Of a stretch of DNA of 64,000 nucleotides, positions 20,089 to 30,199 are shown piece by piece. Each line of letters opens with the position of its first letter. Position 1 is the stretch's first letter. The notes beneath the pieces were generated by a model. It searched no databases. It worked only from the letters and a program-made list of their open reading frames with translations, and was not told the origin of the DNA. Position numbers and translations under genes: made by a program. Source of the DNA: Vibrio palustris (GTDB lineage Bacteria; Pseudomonadota; Gammaproteobacteria; Enterobacterales; Vibrionaceae); assembly GCF_024346995.1 (NCBI RefSeq), contig NZ_AP024888.1:620001-684000 (forward strand). The letters are read 5' to 3'.

Positions 20089-21863
20089 GTATAAAAAAAC
20101 CAGCAGTGGATGTTGTCTGCGTGGGCTTTGGCATGACCAATGCGATCGCCGCACAAGAGTTAACAGAGGATAACTTGCATGTCGTCGCACTGGAACGCGG
20201 TAATTGGCGTAATACGAGTCCCGATTTCGCCTATCCTAAAAATACCGATGAGCTGAAATGGGATACCCGCCATAAATTACAGATGGATCTCTCCAAATCA
20301 ACGATAACCTTTCGTAATCGCCCACATCAAAAAGCGCTTCCAATGCGCCACCTCGGCTCATTTTTACCTGGTAGCGGTGCCGGTGGTTCAATGGTGCACT
20401 GGAGCGGCCAAAATTGGCGTGCCTCGCCCAATGATCTTCGTTATCGCTCGTGGTTAGAAGAGAATTATGGCGCAGACTTTATCCCCGATGAGATGACGAT
20501 CCAAGACTGGGGGGTCAGCTACGAAGAATTAGAGCCTTACTACGCAAAGTTTGAATTAATGTGTGGTATTTCAGGTAAAGCGGGTAACCTCAATGGTGAA
20601 ATACAAGCCGGCGGTAACCCGTTTGAAGGGCCACGTTCTGGTGAGTACCCGTTACCGCCCTTAACTCAGCCGCATAGTTGCGAGGTATTTAACGACGCTG
20701 CTAAATCGCTTGGATTACATCCATTCCCAGGTCCGGCGGCACAAACATCTAAGCCCTATCGCAATATTTATGGTGTAGAGATGCAAGCTTGCACCTACTG
20801 CGGCTTTTGTAGCCATTATGGCTGTTACAACAATTCAAAAGCCTCACCACAAGCATGTATTCATCCGGCATTAATGCCTAAACCGAACTTCGAATTACGC
20901 TGTAATGCCCACGTGACACGTGTGCTATTAAGTGAAGATGGCAAACGCGCCACCGGCGTCGAATACATGGATGCCGATGGACAATTGATTGAGCAACCCG
21001 CTGATATCGTCATCATCGGCGCGTTCGCACTCTTTAATGTGCACCTGTTGCTCAAATCGGGGATTGGTGAACCTTACAACTATGAAAAACAAACAGGCGT
21101 TGTCGGGCGAAATTATGCCTATCAAGCACTGACTAACGCAACGGTCTTTTTCAAAGATAAAACCTTCAATCGCTTTGTTGGCGCAGGCGGCTTAGGCAGT
21201 TGTGTTGATGACTATCAGACCACTCAGTTAGAGCACGACAAACTCGGCTTTATCGGCGGAACATATTTAGCAACATGGCAAGGCGGCGCAGCGCCGATTG
21301 CCGCAACCCCCGTACCTGACAAAGTCAAAAACTGGGGCAGTGGTTGGAAACAAGCCGTGACTCAATACTATGACTCTCACCTTTCGATTAACTCTAGTGG
21401 TTCGGTCATGTCTTATCGCAGCGCGTTTCTCGATTTAGATCCCACTTACAAAGATGAGTTTGGTGAACCATTGTTGCGTATGACCTTTGATTTTTATGAG
21501 AATGAGCAAAAGATGTCGCGCTACGCGATGCAACAAGTTAAACAGATCGCGCAAGCTATGTCGCCGGAACATATCGATGTACATCAGCTCAATGTGCCTT
21601 ATGACATCGTCCCTTATCAATCGACCCACAATACGGGCGGCGCGATTATGGGCAGTGATCCGCGTACCAGTGTCGTCAATAAATATCTACAGGTTTGGGA
21701 CGTACCCAATGTGTTTGTCCCCGGCGCCAGTGCATTTCCACAAAACTTTGCTTATAACCCGACTGGCACGGTTGGCGCACTGACCTATTTTATGGTGGAT
21801 GCCATTCGTCATAAATATCTAAAAGCGCCTGGTCCTTTGGTCTCAACGGAGGAGATTGCATGA
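20085..21863 (+). CDS. GMC-family dehydrogenase, flavoprotein subunit
   Basis: Catalytic FAD subunit of the periplasmic membrane-bound dehydrogenase, 592 residues. The N-terminal FAD motif (VCVGFGMTNAIAAQEL) and the C-terminal GMC active-site region (STHNTGGAIMGSDP, VPGASAFPQN) are present. A cysteine group (ACTYCGFCSHYGC, about residue 235-247) matches the iron-sulfur cluster site known in fructose and FAD-glucose dehydrogenases of this family, which passes electrons to the cytochrome subunit. Gluconate, 2-ketogluconate or another sugar is the likely substrate. It overlaps both neighbours by 4 nt. It has no signal peptide and is presumably co-exported with subunit 3. Confidence 0.92.
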   Translation: MSIKKPAVDVVCVGFGMTNAIAAQELTEDNLHVVALERGNWRNTSPDFAYPKNTDELKWDTRHKLQMDLSKSTITFRNRPHQKALPMRHLGSFLPGSGAGGSMVHWSGQNWRASPNDLRYRSWLEENYGADFIPDEMTIQDWGVSYEELEPYYAKFELMCGISGKAGNLNGEIQAGGNPFEGPRSGEYPLPPLTQPHSCEVFNDAAKSLGLHPFPGPAAQTSKPYRNIYGVEMQACTYCGFCSHYGCYNNSKASPQACIHPALMPKPNFELRCNAHVTRVLLSEDGKRATGVEYMDADGQLIEQPADIVIIGAFALFNVHLLLKSGIGEPYNYEKQTGVVGRNYAYQALTNATVFFKDKTFNRFVGAGGLGSCVDDYQTTQLEHDKLGFIGGTYLATWQGGAAPIAATPVPDKVKNWGSGWKQAVTQYYDSHLSINSSGSVMSYRSAFLDLDPTYKDEFGEPLLRMTFDFYENEQKMSRYAMQQVKQIAQAMSPEHIDVHQLNVPYDIVPYQSTHNTGGAIMGSDPRTSVVNKYLQVWDVPNVFVPGASAFPQNFAYNPTGTVGALTYFMVDAIRHKYLKAPGPLVSTEEIA

Positions 21864-23263
21864 ATCATTCATCATCAATGCGACTGTTGCCGCTCATCTA
21901 CCTATTAGCCAGTAGCGGAGTGTATGCCCAGCAAGACACCCACTTCCCGTATAAAAAACAACAGCCGATTGCCGCTCACGTGCAATCAGCTGCCTTAGCA
22001 GATAAAGCGCGCAGCGCGGCAATCAAGCGTGGGGCAGCAGTCGCGCGAGCGGCAGATTGTAGTGCTTGCCACACCGCCACAGCGCAACATCCCTATGCGG
22101 GAGGGTATCAATTTGATACTGGCGTCGGGGTACTGTATTCATCCAACATTACCTCTGATCCCGACCATGGTATTGGAGATTGGACTTATGCTGACTTTGC
22201 TAAAGCCATTCATAAAGGCGAGAGTAAAGACGGCCATAATCTGTACCCTGCGATGCCGTTTGCCGCTTATCAAGGGATGACCGAACAAGATACCAAAGAT
22301 TTATGGGCTTATATTCATGCCCTTAAACCAGATAGCTACCAGCCACCAGACAATGATATGTCTTGGCCGTTTAGCATGCGTTGGGGCATCTCTTTATGGA
22401 AATGGACCTTTGTGGATGATGAAAGGTTCACTCCAGATCAGCAACATTCAGATCAGTGGAACCGAGGCGACTACTTGGTCAATGTACTCGGGCATTGTGG
22501 CTCTTGTCATACAGAGCGTAATATCGCTATGGCGAAAGACCATGATAAGGCCCTGCAAGGCGCTGTTACGCAAGGCTGGTATGCCCCATCACTGTTATCG
22601 GGCACAGACCAGCCTCTCGATAAATGGGATATCAATGAATTAACCCGTTTCCTAGGTACTGGTGTCACGCAAAACCACTTTGCCGCAGGACCAATGCGAG
22701 AAGCAGTAGAACACAGTTTGCAGTATTTATCGGTTCAAGATCGCCAAGCGATCGCGCTTTACTTAAAAACATTGAGAAAAGATACCGATGGCGATACGGT
22801 TGCGATGGCGAAAGAGCCCGAACTGCCGACCATCACAAAACCTGCGGCGACGTCCTCGTTGACTCTAGACAATATGCATGCACGCACAGCCAGTTTTACT
22901 ATAAGCGATCCTGTGCTCGATAATGCAATGACACAAACGGACCACCCCGGAGCCGCATTATACCGAGATAACTGCTCGGCTTGCCACTTACAAGGACAAG
23001 GAATGCCAGGCATGGTGCCGAATCTTGCCCACAGCACCGCGGTCACCGCAAAACAGCCCAATAATCTACTGCAGGTCATTTTGCATGGTGCGCGTAATGC
23101 TCAAACAGAGCAGCATCCAACCGTGCAAGTGATGCCCGCATTTAATGAGCGATTAAGTGACCAACAGATTGCTCAACTGGTTAACTATTTACATCAGCAG
23201 CTCCGCCATGATGACTCTGATACGGATACTGTCACCGCAGAGCAAGTCGCAGAGTATCGCTAA
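21860..23263 (+). CDS. Tri-heme cytochrome c subunit of sugar dehydrogenase
   Basis: Periplasmic, membrane-anchored electron-transfer subunit of 467 residues. Three CxxCH heme c motifs are visible: CSACH (67-71), CGSCH (about 213) and CSACH (about 371). An N-terminal signal peptide (LLPLIYLLASSGVYAQQ) is present. This is the layout of gluconate, sorbitol and alcohol dehydrogenase cytochrome subunits, which pass electrons from the flavoprotein to ubiquinone. Last gene of the operon, followed by a hairpin. Confidence 0.93.
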   Translation: MNHSSSMRLLPLIYLLASSGVYAQQDTHFPYKKQQPIAAHVQSAALADKARSAAIKRGAAVARAADCSACHTATAQHPYAGGYQFDTGVGVLYSSNITSDPDHGIGDWTYADFAKAIHKGESKDGHNLYPAMPFAAYQGMTEQDTKDLWAYIHALKPDSYQPPDNDMSWPFSMRWGISLWKWTFVDDERFTPDQQHSDQWNRGDYLVNVLGHCGSCHTERNIAMAKDHDKALQGAVTQGWYAPSLLSGTDQPLDKWDINELTRFLGTGVTQNHFAAGPMREAVEHSLQYLSVQDRQAIALYLKTLRKDTDGDTVAMAKEPELPTITKPAATSSLTLDNMHARTASFTISDPVLDNAMTQTDHPGAALYRDNCSACHLQGQGMPGMVPNLAHSTAVTAKQPNNLLQVILHGARNAQTEQHPTVQVMPAFNERLSDQQIAQLVNYLHQQLRHDDSDTDTVTAEQVAEYR

Positions 23264-23284
23264 CTCAATACTCACACTAACCGC

Positions 23285-23320
23285 CACACTCACCGATATC
23301 ATCAATCATTGGTGAGTGTG
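23285..23320 (+). terminator. Hairpin after the dehydrogenase operon
   Basis: A perfect 10-bp stem (CACACTCACC / GGTGAGTGTG) with a 16-nt loop, 20 bp after the cytochrome stop. No T-tract follows, so termination may depend on Rho, or the hairpin may protect the message end. Confidence 0.5.
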
Positions 23321-23422
23321 GGCAAGGACGCATCATATCGTAATAAAAACGGTAGGATAACAGTGAAAACCTTGTTCATTTAGAGTGGATGTCTTGGTAT
23401 TTTAGCGCACTTAAACTGTTTT

Positions 23423-23899
23423 TTAGGTAGGTAGCCAAAGCTGATAAAAGTCGGTTTCATCATGCTTAGGATTCTTACGCACAAACTGCCAACCGTGGCG
23501 CTTATAAAATGTAAGAGCTGGTTTGTTAGTCCGGCTTACTGAAAGTACCGCACGCAAACACCCCGCTTTACTCAAAGTGCTTACAATATAATCCTGTATT
23601 ATTGGAGCGATTCCTAACCCTCTAAAATTCGGTTTTAAGTAAATAAGATGCACATAGCCAGTTTCCGGTTCAGGTGAAAAACTACGAAACTCTAACTGTC
23701 CTGCAAACTGGTCATCGACAAATACATGGATGTAAAACCATTCTAATGTCGTTAACCGTTCAACGACCCGTTGACGATAACCGTTGATGAAGTCGTCGAA
23801 ACCATCGTAATGCCCAAAACTACAAAAATACGCATCTTTCCTAGCAGCAACACATAGTTCAAAATCATCCATGTCAATCTGCCGAAAACTAATTTTCAT
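23423..23899 (-). CDS. GNAT family N-acetyltransferase
   Basis: About 158 residues with the GNAT core: acetyl-CoA-binding segment LKPNFRGLGIAPIIQDYIV and the C-terminal LTFYKRHGWQFVRKN. Substrate unknown. The ATG at 23899 is used; a TTG six codons upstream is possible. Monocistronic. Confidence 0.85.
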   Translation of the reverse strand: MKISFRQIDMDDFELCVAARKDAYFCSFGHYDGFDDFINGYRQRVVERLTTLEWFYIHVFVDDQFAGQLEFRSFSPEPETGYVHLIYLKPNFRGLGIAPIIQDYIVSTLSKAGCLRAVLSVSRTNKPALTFYKRHGWQFVRKNPKHDETDFYQLWLPT

Positions 23900-24015
23900 A
23901 CTTAATTTTGCCCCCAATCATCTAACACCTCAATCAGCTGTCCACATTCACTATGCGACGACAATGATGAGATTATCACGCATTTGGCTCAAGACACTAT
24001 ATTGAAAAGCGCGCA

Positions 24016-25047
24016 TTACTTACCAAGGGAAATACCATCCCACCCTAGGGTTTCAACTAACTGCTTAAGCTGTTTAGGGCGATATTGTTCATCCCGCTCA
24101 TATCGCTGTTTGACACTAGGATGGATCATTGTGCCTGCCACATTTAACGGGCGATAGTACGGTTTTCGGAAACGGTAAATACTGGTTCTTGATGGATGAA
24201 GTTTACCTGTCACGCCGTCGGTTAGTGACTTAAAAAGATGCGCTTCAATGGATAGCCCAGCGGAGCGGGCCTCTGTGAGCATCCATTCTAAGGCGGTATC
24301 GGAGGAGCTGGTATGGGTTATGGGATCAGGCTTATTTGCTCCACCAATATCACTGTGGGTACCAGCAAACCAAACTTGCTTCATATTCACCCCACTCCTT
24401 TGTTGCCAAATAGTGGGCTGAAAATCTTCACGCTTTTCATCGATGGATAACGCGTGTCGGGCAAACGTAATATTTGGGCCCATTTTAGTGTCATAAAATT
24501 CGTCTTTTCTATCAAACACTCCCAATAAACTAAATGGTATGCCTAACGCCCCAACCGTATCCCACACACCAATAAAGTGAACATTTTTACGGGTATTACA
24601 GTACATGTCGCGAAACGTCAGCGCTTTACTTCCCTCTGGGTGGCAGTTTTGAGCAGGGCTTTTATAGATAGACCAGGCTTGCTCTATCCGATTGGCATGA
24701 TCGCGCTTTAATATTCCACAATTATTGATAAGCCCGCATAACGCTCGTACGGTATACGCTCCGCGGCTAAAGCCAAATAAATAGATATGATCGCCTTCTG
24801 TGTAGTTTTGTACAATATAGCGATATCCATCCAATATGTTCTTATGTATGCCTTTCCCCGTGATCCCACTGCTGTATTTGTCATGTTCAGAGCCTAACCC
24901 CCAGTCATAAAACACATGCTGGTTAATCCCCGTAGTGGAAGGTGAAATTGCGCGTGCGATTTTAAGCACATTCGTTGGGAAATCTTTTTGCAGATCTTTT
25001 TCCGGTCGTTCCCATGTACCATCAGAGCACACCACAATATTGGCCAT
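24016..25047 (-). CDS. DUF2235 alpha/beta hydrolase (Tle1-like lipase family)
   Basis: About 343-residue protein of the DUF2235 family, which includes T6SS phospholipase effectors of the Tle1 type and uncharacterised cytosolic hydrolases. The nucleophile elbow GFSRGAY (Ser about 94) and an acid-containing strand GVWDTVGALG are visible, and the family N-terminus IVVCSDGTWE is intact. No VgrG, PAAR or immunity-like gene adjoins it, so an effector role is not supported here. The ATG at 25047 follows an AAGGAAG ribosome site; the frame is open 22 codons upstream. Confidence 0.85.
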   Translation of the reverse strand: MANIVVCSDGTWERPEKDLQKDFPTNVLKIARAISPSTTGINQHVFYDWGLGSEHDKYSSGITGKGIHKNILDGYRYIVQNYTEGDHIYLFGFSRGAYTVRALCGLINNCGILKRDHANRIEQAWSIYKSPAQNCHPEGSKALTFRDMYCNTRKNVHFIGVWDTVGALGIPFSLLGVFDRKDEFYDTKMGPNITFARHALSIDEKREDFQPTIWQQRSGVNMKQVWFAGTHSDIGGANKPDPITHTSSSDTALEWMLTEARSAGLSIEAHLFKSLTDGVTGKLHPSRTSIYRFRKPYYRPLNVAGTMIHPSVKQRYERDEQYRPKQLKQLVETLGWDGISLGK

Positions 25048-25390
25048 GATTCTTCCTTGATTTCGCTTAAACTTTATTTTGCGTAACAAAACACGCAAAC
25101 AAGGCACCGCCATAATTTCACTTATCTAGGTTACTGGGTTCTGCCATACCGTTAAGCGCTATTGTCTCATCCTGCTGGAACGTAAATGTTTAGTGTATGA
25201 TTTTTATAGAGAACACAACCAGTAAATTACGCATCTATATGCATATTTATATCAAGAATAGTTAAAGATTTCTATGGCTCATGTTTTGACAGTACGAATA
25301 GACTGAAAAAAAGGGCAAGACGGAAAAACACTTAATGTGTAAGGATGTGGATATAGTCTGATAATGACAGGTAATGAGAGGAAACAAGAT

Positions 25391-25465
<75 letters not shown>

Positions 25466-25875
25466 TTTGGTGCGCATCGAAGCGATGGAATTAATATGCC
25501 ACTTTCATTCCCAAAAGGAAAACCTTTTTTCTTTAAAAACGAGCACTTGAATATGAATTAAACAAGTTGGGCATTTATCACTCAAAAAAAACCGCAAGTC
25601 ATGGATGATGAGTTTGCAGTACTAGGTGGCGTATGATGTATGAGGTTGTGCTCACCTTCACCAAGAATACACGTCATCTCACCCTAGTTGATATAGCAAA
25701 AACTGCCAATATATTTTAGCTTTTGACTCATTTATGAAACATATTTCATTTATAAGTTTTAAAAAATATATTTTGTCCGCATTTTTTGTCGCAAAATCCT
25801 GACAAAAAATTTACAATATATGCCGCTTATTTCATACCTTATTCGAAAAGACACTAGTACTGTAAAGGATTACAC
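25466..25875. other. Intergenic stretch between tRNA-Gly and chemoreceptor gene
   Basis: No gene seen. It holds the minus-strand tRNA promoter near 25475-25530 (conserved with the second tRNA copy) and the plus-strand promoter and leader of the chemoreceptor gene. Confidence 0.4.
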
Positions 25876-27780
25876 ATGAAAAACCCCTTAGAAAACGCCT
25901 CTATTGGCATAAAACTGGCCTTTGGTTTTGGCGTTGTACTGATACTAACGCTCATTGTTGCAAGTACTGGCTTTATGGGAGTTAACACTCTATTAGAGCG
26001 TGCTAATAAAGTTCAACACTCCAACCAAATGCGTCAAACAGTCACAGAGTTAGGGAATCAACGAAAATTATATCTAGACACTGGATCCCAAGGCGCTTAC
26101 TCCAATGTTTTGACACTAGAAGATGAATTGAGTAAACAAATATCTCTCGCAAAAAAACTTTATGTCAGTGGAGATGATATAAAACGAGTCAATAGTGCAG
26201 ACCAAGCTCTTAAACAATATACACACACGTTTTCTAAACTGCATGCTGATCGCCAAGAATGGGTAAGAACGGGTAAAGAGGCAAGCGGCGTACGTAACAA
26301 CCTCACCGAAAAAGCCGATTTGATGATTAAGGCGCTGTCAAAAGACGACAATTACATGGCAATGCTGACGACATTAAAAGTCAAAAATGAAATAGCTGAT
26401 ACCATGTTGGTCATCACGAAGAATGTAGGTAAAAACAAACCCATCCCATCCGATGTTATTAACCAACGTATTCCAACTATCGCAACAGACATACAGAAAT
26501 TGCAACTTGATGGCGAAGCACAGACATACCAGCGAGACATTAATCAATTATTTATTCAATATCGGCAATTATTAAATACGAATCCAGATTTAACGAAAAA
26601 GCTCACTGAGAGCTCAACCCAATTGCTTTCCTATGCCAAAGAAATCACGAGTAATCTGCAAGAATTGAGCGAGCAGCAGCGTCAGAAAAGTGTGCATGAC
26701 GGTGCAAAAGTTCGAACTTTACTGATTACAGTAACCATAGGTGCAATTGTTATGGGGGCGTTCTTCGCATGGTTTATTCGTCATATGATTGTTACGCCAA
26801 TGCGAGATGTTACCCAAGCCGTATCGGCAATCGCTGACGGTGATTTAACTCACACCTATCGCACAGAACGTCGTGACGAATTAGGCAAGTTATACAATGA
26901 TATTGGCACCATGAACGTGACGCTACACACATTGATCTCTGAAGTGATCAATGGTGTGCTTAACCTCAGTAGCACGAGTGAACAGCTCGAAAACATATCA
27001 CACAATAGCCAAAACCGTATGCAATCTCAGCGGGATGAAACCGATCAAGTCGCGACAGCCATTAATCAAATGTCAGCCACGATTTCTGAAGTGGCTCGTA
27101 ACGCCAACACAGCGGCGTCGGCCACCACGACTACGGATGAATTAGTGAACCAAGGAAGCTCAATGGTTAACAACACCGTAACGCAAATCAGTGAATTGGC
27201 AACCGATTTGAATAATACCAGCCAAACGATGGCTGCGTTAAAAGAGCGTTCTGATAATGTTGGTAATGTATTAGAAGTGATTAAAGCAGTGGCTGAACAA
27301 ACAAACCTACTTGCTCTAAACGCGGCGATTGAAGCCGCTCGTGCCGGTGAAGCTGGGCGAGGCTTTGCAGTGGTCGCCGATGAAGTTCGTGGGCTAGCTA
27401 GTCGTACGCAAAAGTCAGCCAAAGAAATCGAAGACTTAATTCATCAATTACAGAATGGCGCGGAAGAGTCATTCAATAAAATTGAAGCGAGTCGTGACCT
27501 TTCGACTCGTAATGCTGACCAAGCGAAAGATGTGATGGCATTATTTGAAAATATCAGCCTAGAAATGGGCAATGTACAGGATATGACTCAGCAAATCGCC
27601 ACCGCTTCCGAAGAGCAATCTCAGGTATCGGAAGACATCAACTCCAGTATTGTTAACGTGCGTCATTTAGCGGATGAAACCACTGAAGGCGCTGCTGAGT
27701 CAGTGACCGCGGTCGCTAACTTGAAAGCGCTTAGCTTAGATTTGAAATCCTTAACCGAACGTTTTAAGACCAAAAGCTAA
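25876..27780 (+). CDS. Methyl-accepting chemotaxis protein with large helical sensor
   Basis: Inner-membrane chemoreceptor of 634 residues. The first membrane helix (about 13-33) is followed by a roughly 245-residue periplasmic, mainly helical ligand domain whose size fits the HBM (helical bimodular) class known from the receptor McpS. The second membrane helix is at about 280-302, then HAMP and the signalling hairpin with [20 protein letters not shown] (about 471-490) that contacts CheA/CheW. HBM receptors often sense organic acids; the ligand here is unknown. A strong terminator follows. Confidence 0.93.
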   Translation: MKNPLENASIGIKLAFGFGVVLILTLIVASTGFMGVNTLLERANKVQHSNQMRQTVTELGNQRKLYLDTGSQGAYSNVLTLEDELSKQISLAKKLYVSGDDIKRVNSADQALKQYTHTFSKLHADRQEWVRTGKEASGVRNNLTEKADLMIKALSKDDNYMAMLTTLKVKNEIADTMLVITKNVGKNKPIPSDVINQRIPTIATDIQKLQLDGEAQTYQRDINQLFIQYRQLLNTNPDLTKKLTESSTQLLSYAKEITSNLQELSEQQRQKSVHDGAKVRTLLITVTIGAIVMGAFFAWFIRHMIVTPMRDVTQAVSAIADGDLTHTYRTERRDELGKLYNDIGTMNVTLHTLISEVINGVLNLSSTSEQLENISHNSQNRMQSQRDETDQVATAINQMSATISEVARNANTAASATTTTDELVNQGSSMVNNTVTQISELATDLNNTSQTMAALKERSDNVGNVLEVIKAVAEQTNLLALNAAIEAARAGEAGRGFAVVADEVRGLASRTQKSAKEIEDLIHQLQNGAEESFNKIEASRDLSTRNADQAKDVMALFENISLEMGNVQDMTQQIATASEEQSQVSEDINSSIVNVRHLADETTEGAAESVTAVANLKALSLDLKSLTERFKTKS

Positions 27781-27808
27781 TCACTCTTAGCCATCATCTA
27801 AAACATCG

Positions 27809-27841
27809 AAAGCCCCTGCCAAACTTGTCAGGGGCTTTTAT
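27809..27841 (+). terminator. Rho-independent terminator
   Basis: Stem AAAGCCCCTG / CAGGGGCTTT with a T-rich tail (TTTTATTT), 30 bp after the chemoreceptor stop. Confidence 0.9.
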
Positions 27842-27949
27842 TTCGTAGCCGTTTCGATACTCGCTCAGTTATGAGCGAGTCTGAACATCACTAATAGATG
27901 GGTAAACGACGTAACTCTCAATGAATAGCGATTCAGTAATAAGGCAAGA

Positions 27950-28318
27950 TTATAGTTGTGACGGAGTGTCATCGGACGGCGCAGCGGGCGATGCACTCGC
28001 CTGATCGTTAGCCGATTCTTCGGCTTTAGATGTGGCGTCTTGTGGTTGCGCTGCCATATAGGTCATGACTTGGGCTGACAAAAAGCTCAATATATCTCGG
28101 CTTGCACCATTTAATAAATTGCGCCTCGCTTTTTTCGCCATGTCTGTTTGAGTGGTCGCTCCCATGACAAAACTTGCCAACAAACCAACCGGACTGCTCG
28201 CCATATCAATGGCACTCTTTTGTGCTTTTTTTCTCGATTGCTCAGCGTGCTTTTCTAGCTGCTTAGTGTGCAGGTACAATGCATCACGTTGATGCTGCAT
28301 ATGCTTAATGCCAAACAT
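27950..28318 (-). CDS. Hypothetical protein, YqjK-like position in a YqjD-YqjE operon
   Basis: A 122-residue protein with a charged helical N-terminus (KHMQHQRDALYLHTKQLEKHAEQSRKKAQ), a short apolar stretch (PVGLLASFVMGATTQT) and a low-complexity Ala/Ser/Asp tail. It is the third gene of the operon after the YqjD-like and YqjE-like genes, 3 bp downstream of the latter. That is the place held by YqjK in enterobacteria, but the sequence match is weak. Probably membrane-associated; function unknown. Confidence 0.65.
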   Translation of the reverse strand: MFGIKHMQHQRDALYLHTKQLEKHAEQSRKKAQKSAIDMASSPVGLLASFVMGATTQTDMAKKARRNLLNGASRDILSFLSAQVMTYMAAQPQDATSKAEESANDQASASPAAPSDDTPSQL

Positions 28319-28321
28319 GCC

Positions 28322-28696
28322 CTACTCCTCTTCCGCTGGAATAATCGTATCCAAGGTACGTGAAAAGTTCATATTATTTAGCGTACGCTTTACAAAATAC
28401 AGTAAGACAATCGCGCTCAGAAAGGTAACCAATGTTGCGGTTAAAAATATTCCGATGAGTGGCAGACCATAACTCCACGCTATCACAGCACTGGTTGCGA
28501 TGATCAATAACCAAGTTGTGAGTAACAGAAAAATCACACCGCACATTAATGCTAAAAGTTGAGCGCTAGATGCTACCCATAGTTTAGCTTCTAGCGCTCC
28601 CAGCCCTAATACACTCTTGAACCACTGTTTGTGAGACGTCACCGCCTGACTAAAATCAGAGGTGTCTGACGACGTGTCAGAGTGTGGTGCTTCCAT
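28322..28696 (-). CDS. YqjE-like phage-holin-superfamily membrane protein
   Basis: A 124-residue inner-membrane protein with two adjacent hydrophobic helices (about 45-70 and 75-105) in a YqjE/holin-III-like layout. It sits between the YqjD-like and the 122-residue genes in one operon. In enterobacteria yqjDE is stress- and stationary-phase-linked, with YqjD tethering ribosomes to the membrane. The role here is by analogy. Confidence 0.75.
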   Translation of the reverse strand: MEAPHSDTSSDTSDFSQAVTSHKQWFKSVLGLGALEAKLWVASSAQLLALMCGVIFLLLTTWLLIIATSAVIAWSYGLPLIGIFLTATLVTFLSAIVLLYFVKRTLNNMNFSRTLDTIIPAEEE

Positions 28697-28714
28697 AGTG
28701 GTTATTCCTTGATG

Positions 28715-29020
28715 CTATTTACGCTTGCATAAAAAACTCGCAGCGACAGCGCCAGCTAAAAAGGCAATACCGATGGCTTTTGCGGGGTTTTCTTTTGCAT
28801 ATGAACCCACCGCTGAACTAACTTTTTCCGATTGTTGCTTAGCAGTGTCGGCCATTTTATGTGCCTGTTCACTAATTTGTTGAGCAACTTCTTCAATACG
28901 CTCTTGAGTTTGCTCTTTCGCTTCTGCTGCACTATCGACGCCTTTATGTGCTACATCAGCCGCGTCGTCTACTTTCTCATGTGCTTTTGATTGTGTCGTG
29001 CTCTTAGTTGCTGTAGCCAT
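28715..29020 (-). CDS. DUF883 / YqjD-ElaB family membrane-tethered protein
   Basis: A 101-residue protein of long charged helix with a single C-terminal membrane segment (KAIGIAFLAGAVAASFLCKRK), the tail-anchored layout of ElaB, YgaM and YqjD. E. coli YqjD binds stationary-phase ribosomes. First gene of the operon, with AAAGGAGAG before the ATG. Confidence 0.85.
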   Translation of the reverse strand: MATATKSTTQSKAHEKVDDAADVAHKGVDSAAEAKEQTQERIEEVAQQISEQAHKMADTAKQQSEKVSSAVGSYAKENPAKAIGIAFLAGAVAASFLCKRK

Positions 29021-29269
29021 TCTAAACTCTCCTTTGATTTAAAAATGAAGCTAACTTCAACGCCTGTAACGATTCAATACAATGTTATAGCGATCGAGAT
29101 AACTTTAACGTATCTGTCACTCTAGCGTATTTTTTCGACACACGCCAATCTAGTTTGAGTACTAAATATTTTTTTCTTATTTAGATACAATAAGATGTGA
29201 GATGCGTTCACGATACTGGTCTTTATCTTCAATACCTATGTCATCGCGTCTCAAGACAGGGCTTCCTGA

Positions 29270-30199
29270 TTATTGCTTCATCTTCAATTGATGCTTATAA
29301 CGCAGCATGTTATCAACCTTGCCATTAGATTTAAGTAATTTATCCAGCCCTTTTTGGCTAAATTGACGAAACTGACCCATTTGTGTGGTTGAACGTTTAG
29401 AACCACCGACATTGTGAGTTTTTAATGTCAAAATTACCTGACTCACAGCCCTGATCGCTCGTTCATAGCCCGCTTTATCATTGAGATCAAATTCTTTAAG
29501 GGCAACTTTATCGCGTATTTCATTAGCCCAATAGAACTCCAAAAATGGCACTGGCGATGGTGGTTTGTTCCACGCAACACCACGCGAAAAATACATTAAT
29601 GCACGGTATTGATCATTCGCGAAATTCGTCAATCCAAGTGACGAAGGTAATTCACTGACCTTTATCGTTTGAGCAGATTGATTATATAACCAAACGTTAC
29701 CATCCTCTTTCATTGCATGCCAAAACTGCGTCATATTAGGCAAGCTTCGATAGTCTTTAGCGACAAGAAGATGTATACGAAAATGCGCCCCACCCTTGGG
29801 CATTTCATAAAACGCATTTAATGTATGATGACCATCGGTTAGGTAATACTGTCCATTAGGGGCAATAACGACCGTTTTCATTTCATCTTTGTCAGTGCCG
29901 ACACGCGCCTCGCAGTTATAACTGTCACTATTCAATAGGCTTGCAGACTTAACGCTACCCATCACGCCACGCTGTCCGTTCGCTTCGCATATATCATCAA
30001 ATAGTTTTTTACGGTCAACGGAGTACCGTCCGAGTTTATACCACACTTGATCGTAACCAATTGATGCTTGAGTGGGATGCAATTGGCTCAAAGAAAGCTC
30101 TACAATATCGCCTACGCTTATATCCTCTGTTGTCCTAGCTTGTGCTATCGTACACACAGTACACATCACACCCACTACTAATAATCGCAACAACATCAT
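29270..30199 (-). CDS. Exported ParB/sulfiredoxin-fold protein (ParBc_2-like)
   Basis: A 309-residue protein with an N-terminal signal peptide (MLLRLLVVGVMCTVCTIAQA) and a ParB-like domain: VELSLSQLHPTQASIGYDQV resembles the ParB N-terminal box, and the DGHHTLNAF segment resembles the conserved catalytic or nucleotide motif of the putative ParB-like nuclease family (PF08857 type). Because it is exported it cannot act in chromosome partition; a periplasmic enzyme activity is more likely. Monocistronic. Confidence 0.75.
   Translation of the reverse strand: MMLLRLLVVGVMCTVCTIAQARTTEDISVGDIVELSLSQLHPTQASIGYDQVWYKLGRYSVDRKKLFDDICEANGQRGVMGSVKSASLLNSDSYNCEARVGTDKDEMKTVVIAPNGQYYLTDGHHTLNAFYEMPKGGAHFRIHLLVAKDYRSLPNMTQFWHAMKEDGNVWLYNQSAQTIKVSELPSSLGLTNFANDQYRALMYFSRGVAWNKPPSPVPFLEFYWANEIRDKVALKEFDLNDKAGYERAIRAVSQVILTLKTHNVGGSKRSTTQMGQFRQFSQKGLDKLLKSNGKVDNMLRYKHQLKMKQ

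Noticed and set aside
24016..25047. T6SS phospholipase effector
   Set aside because: DUF2235 includes Tle1 effectors, but no VgrG, PAAR, adaptor or immunity gene is adjacent.
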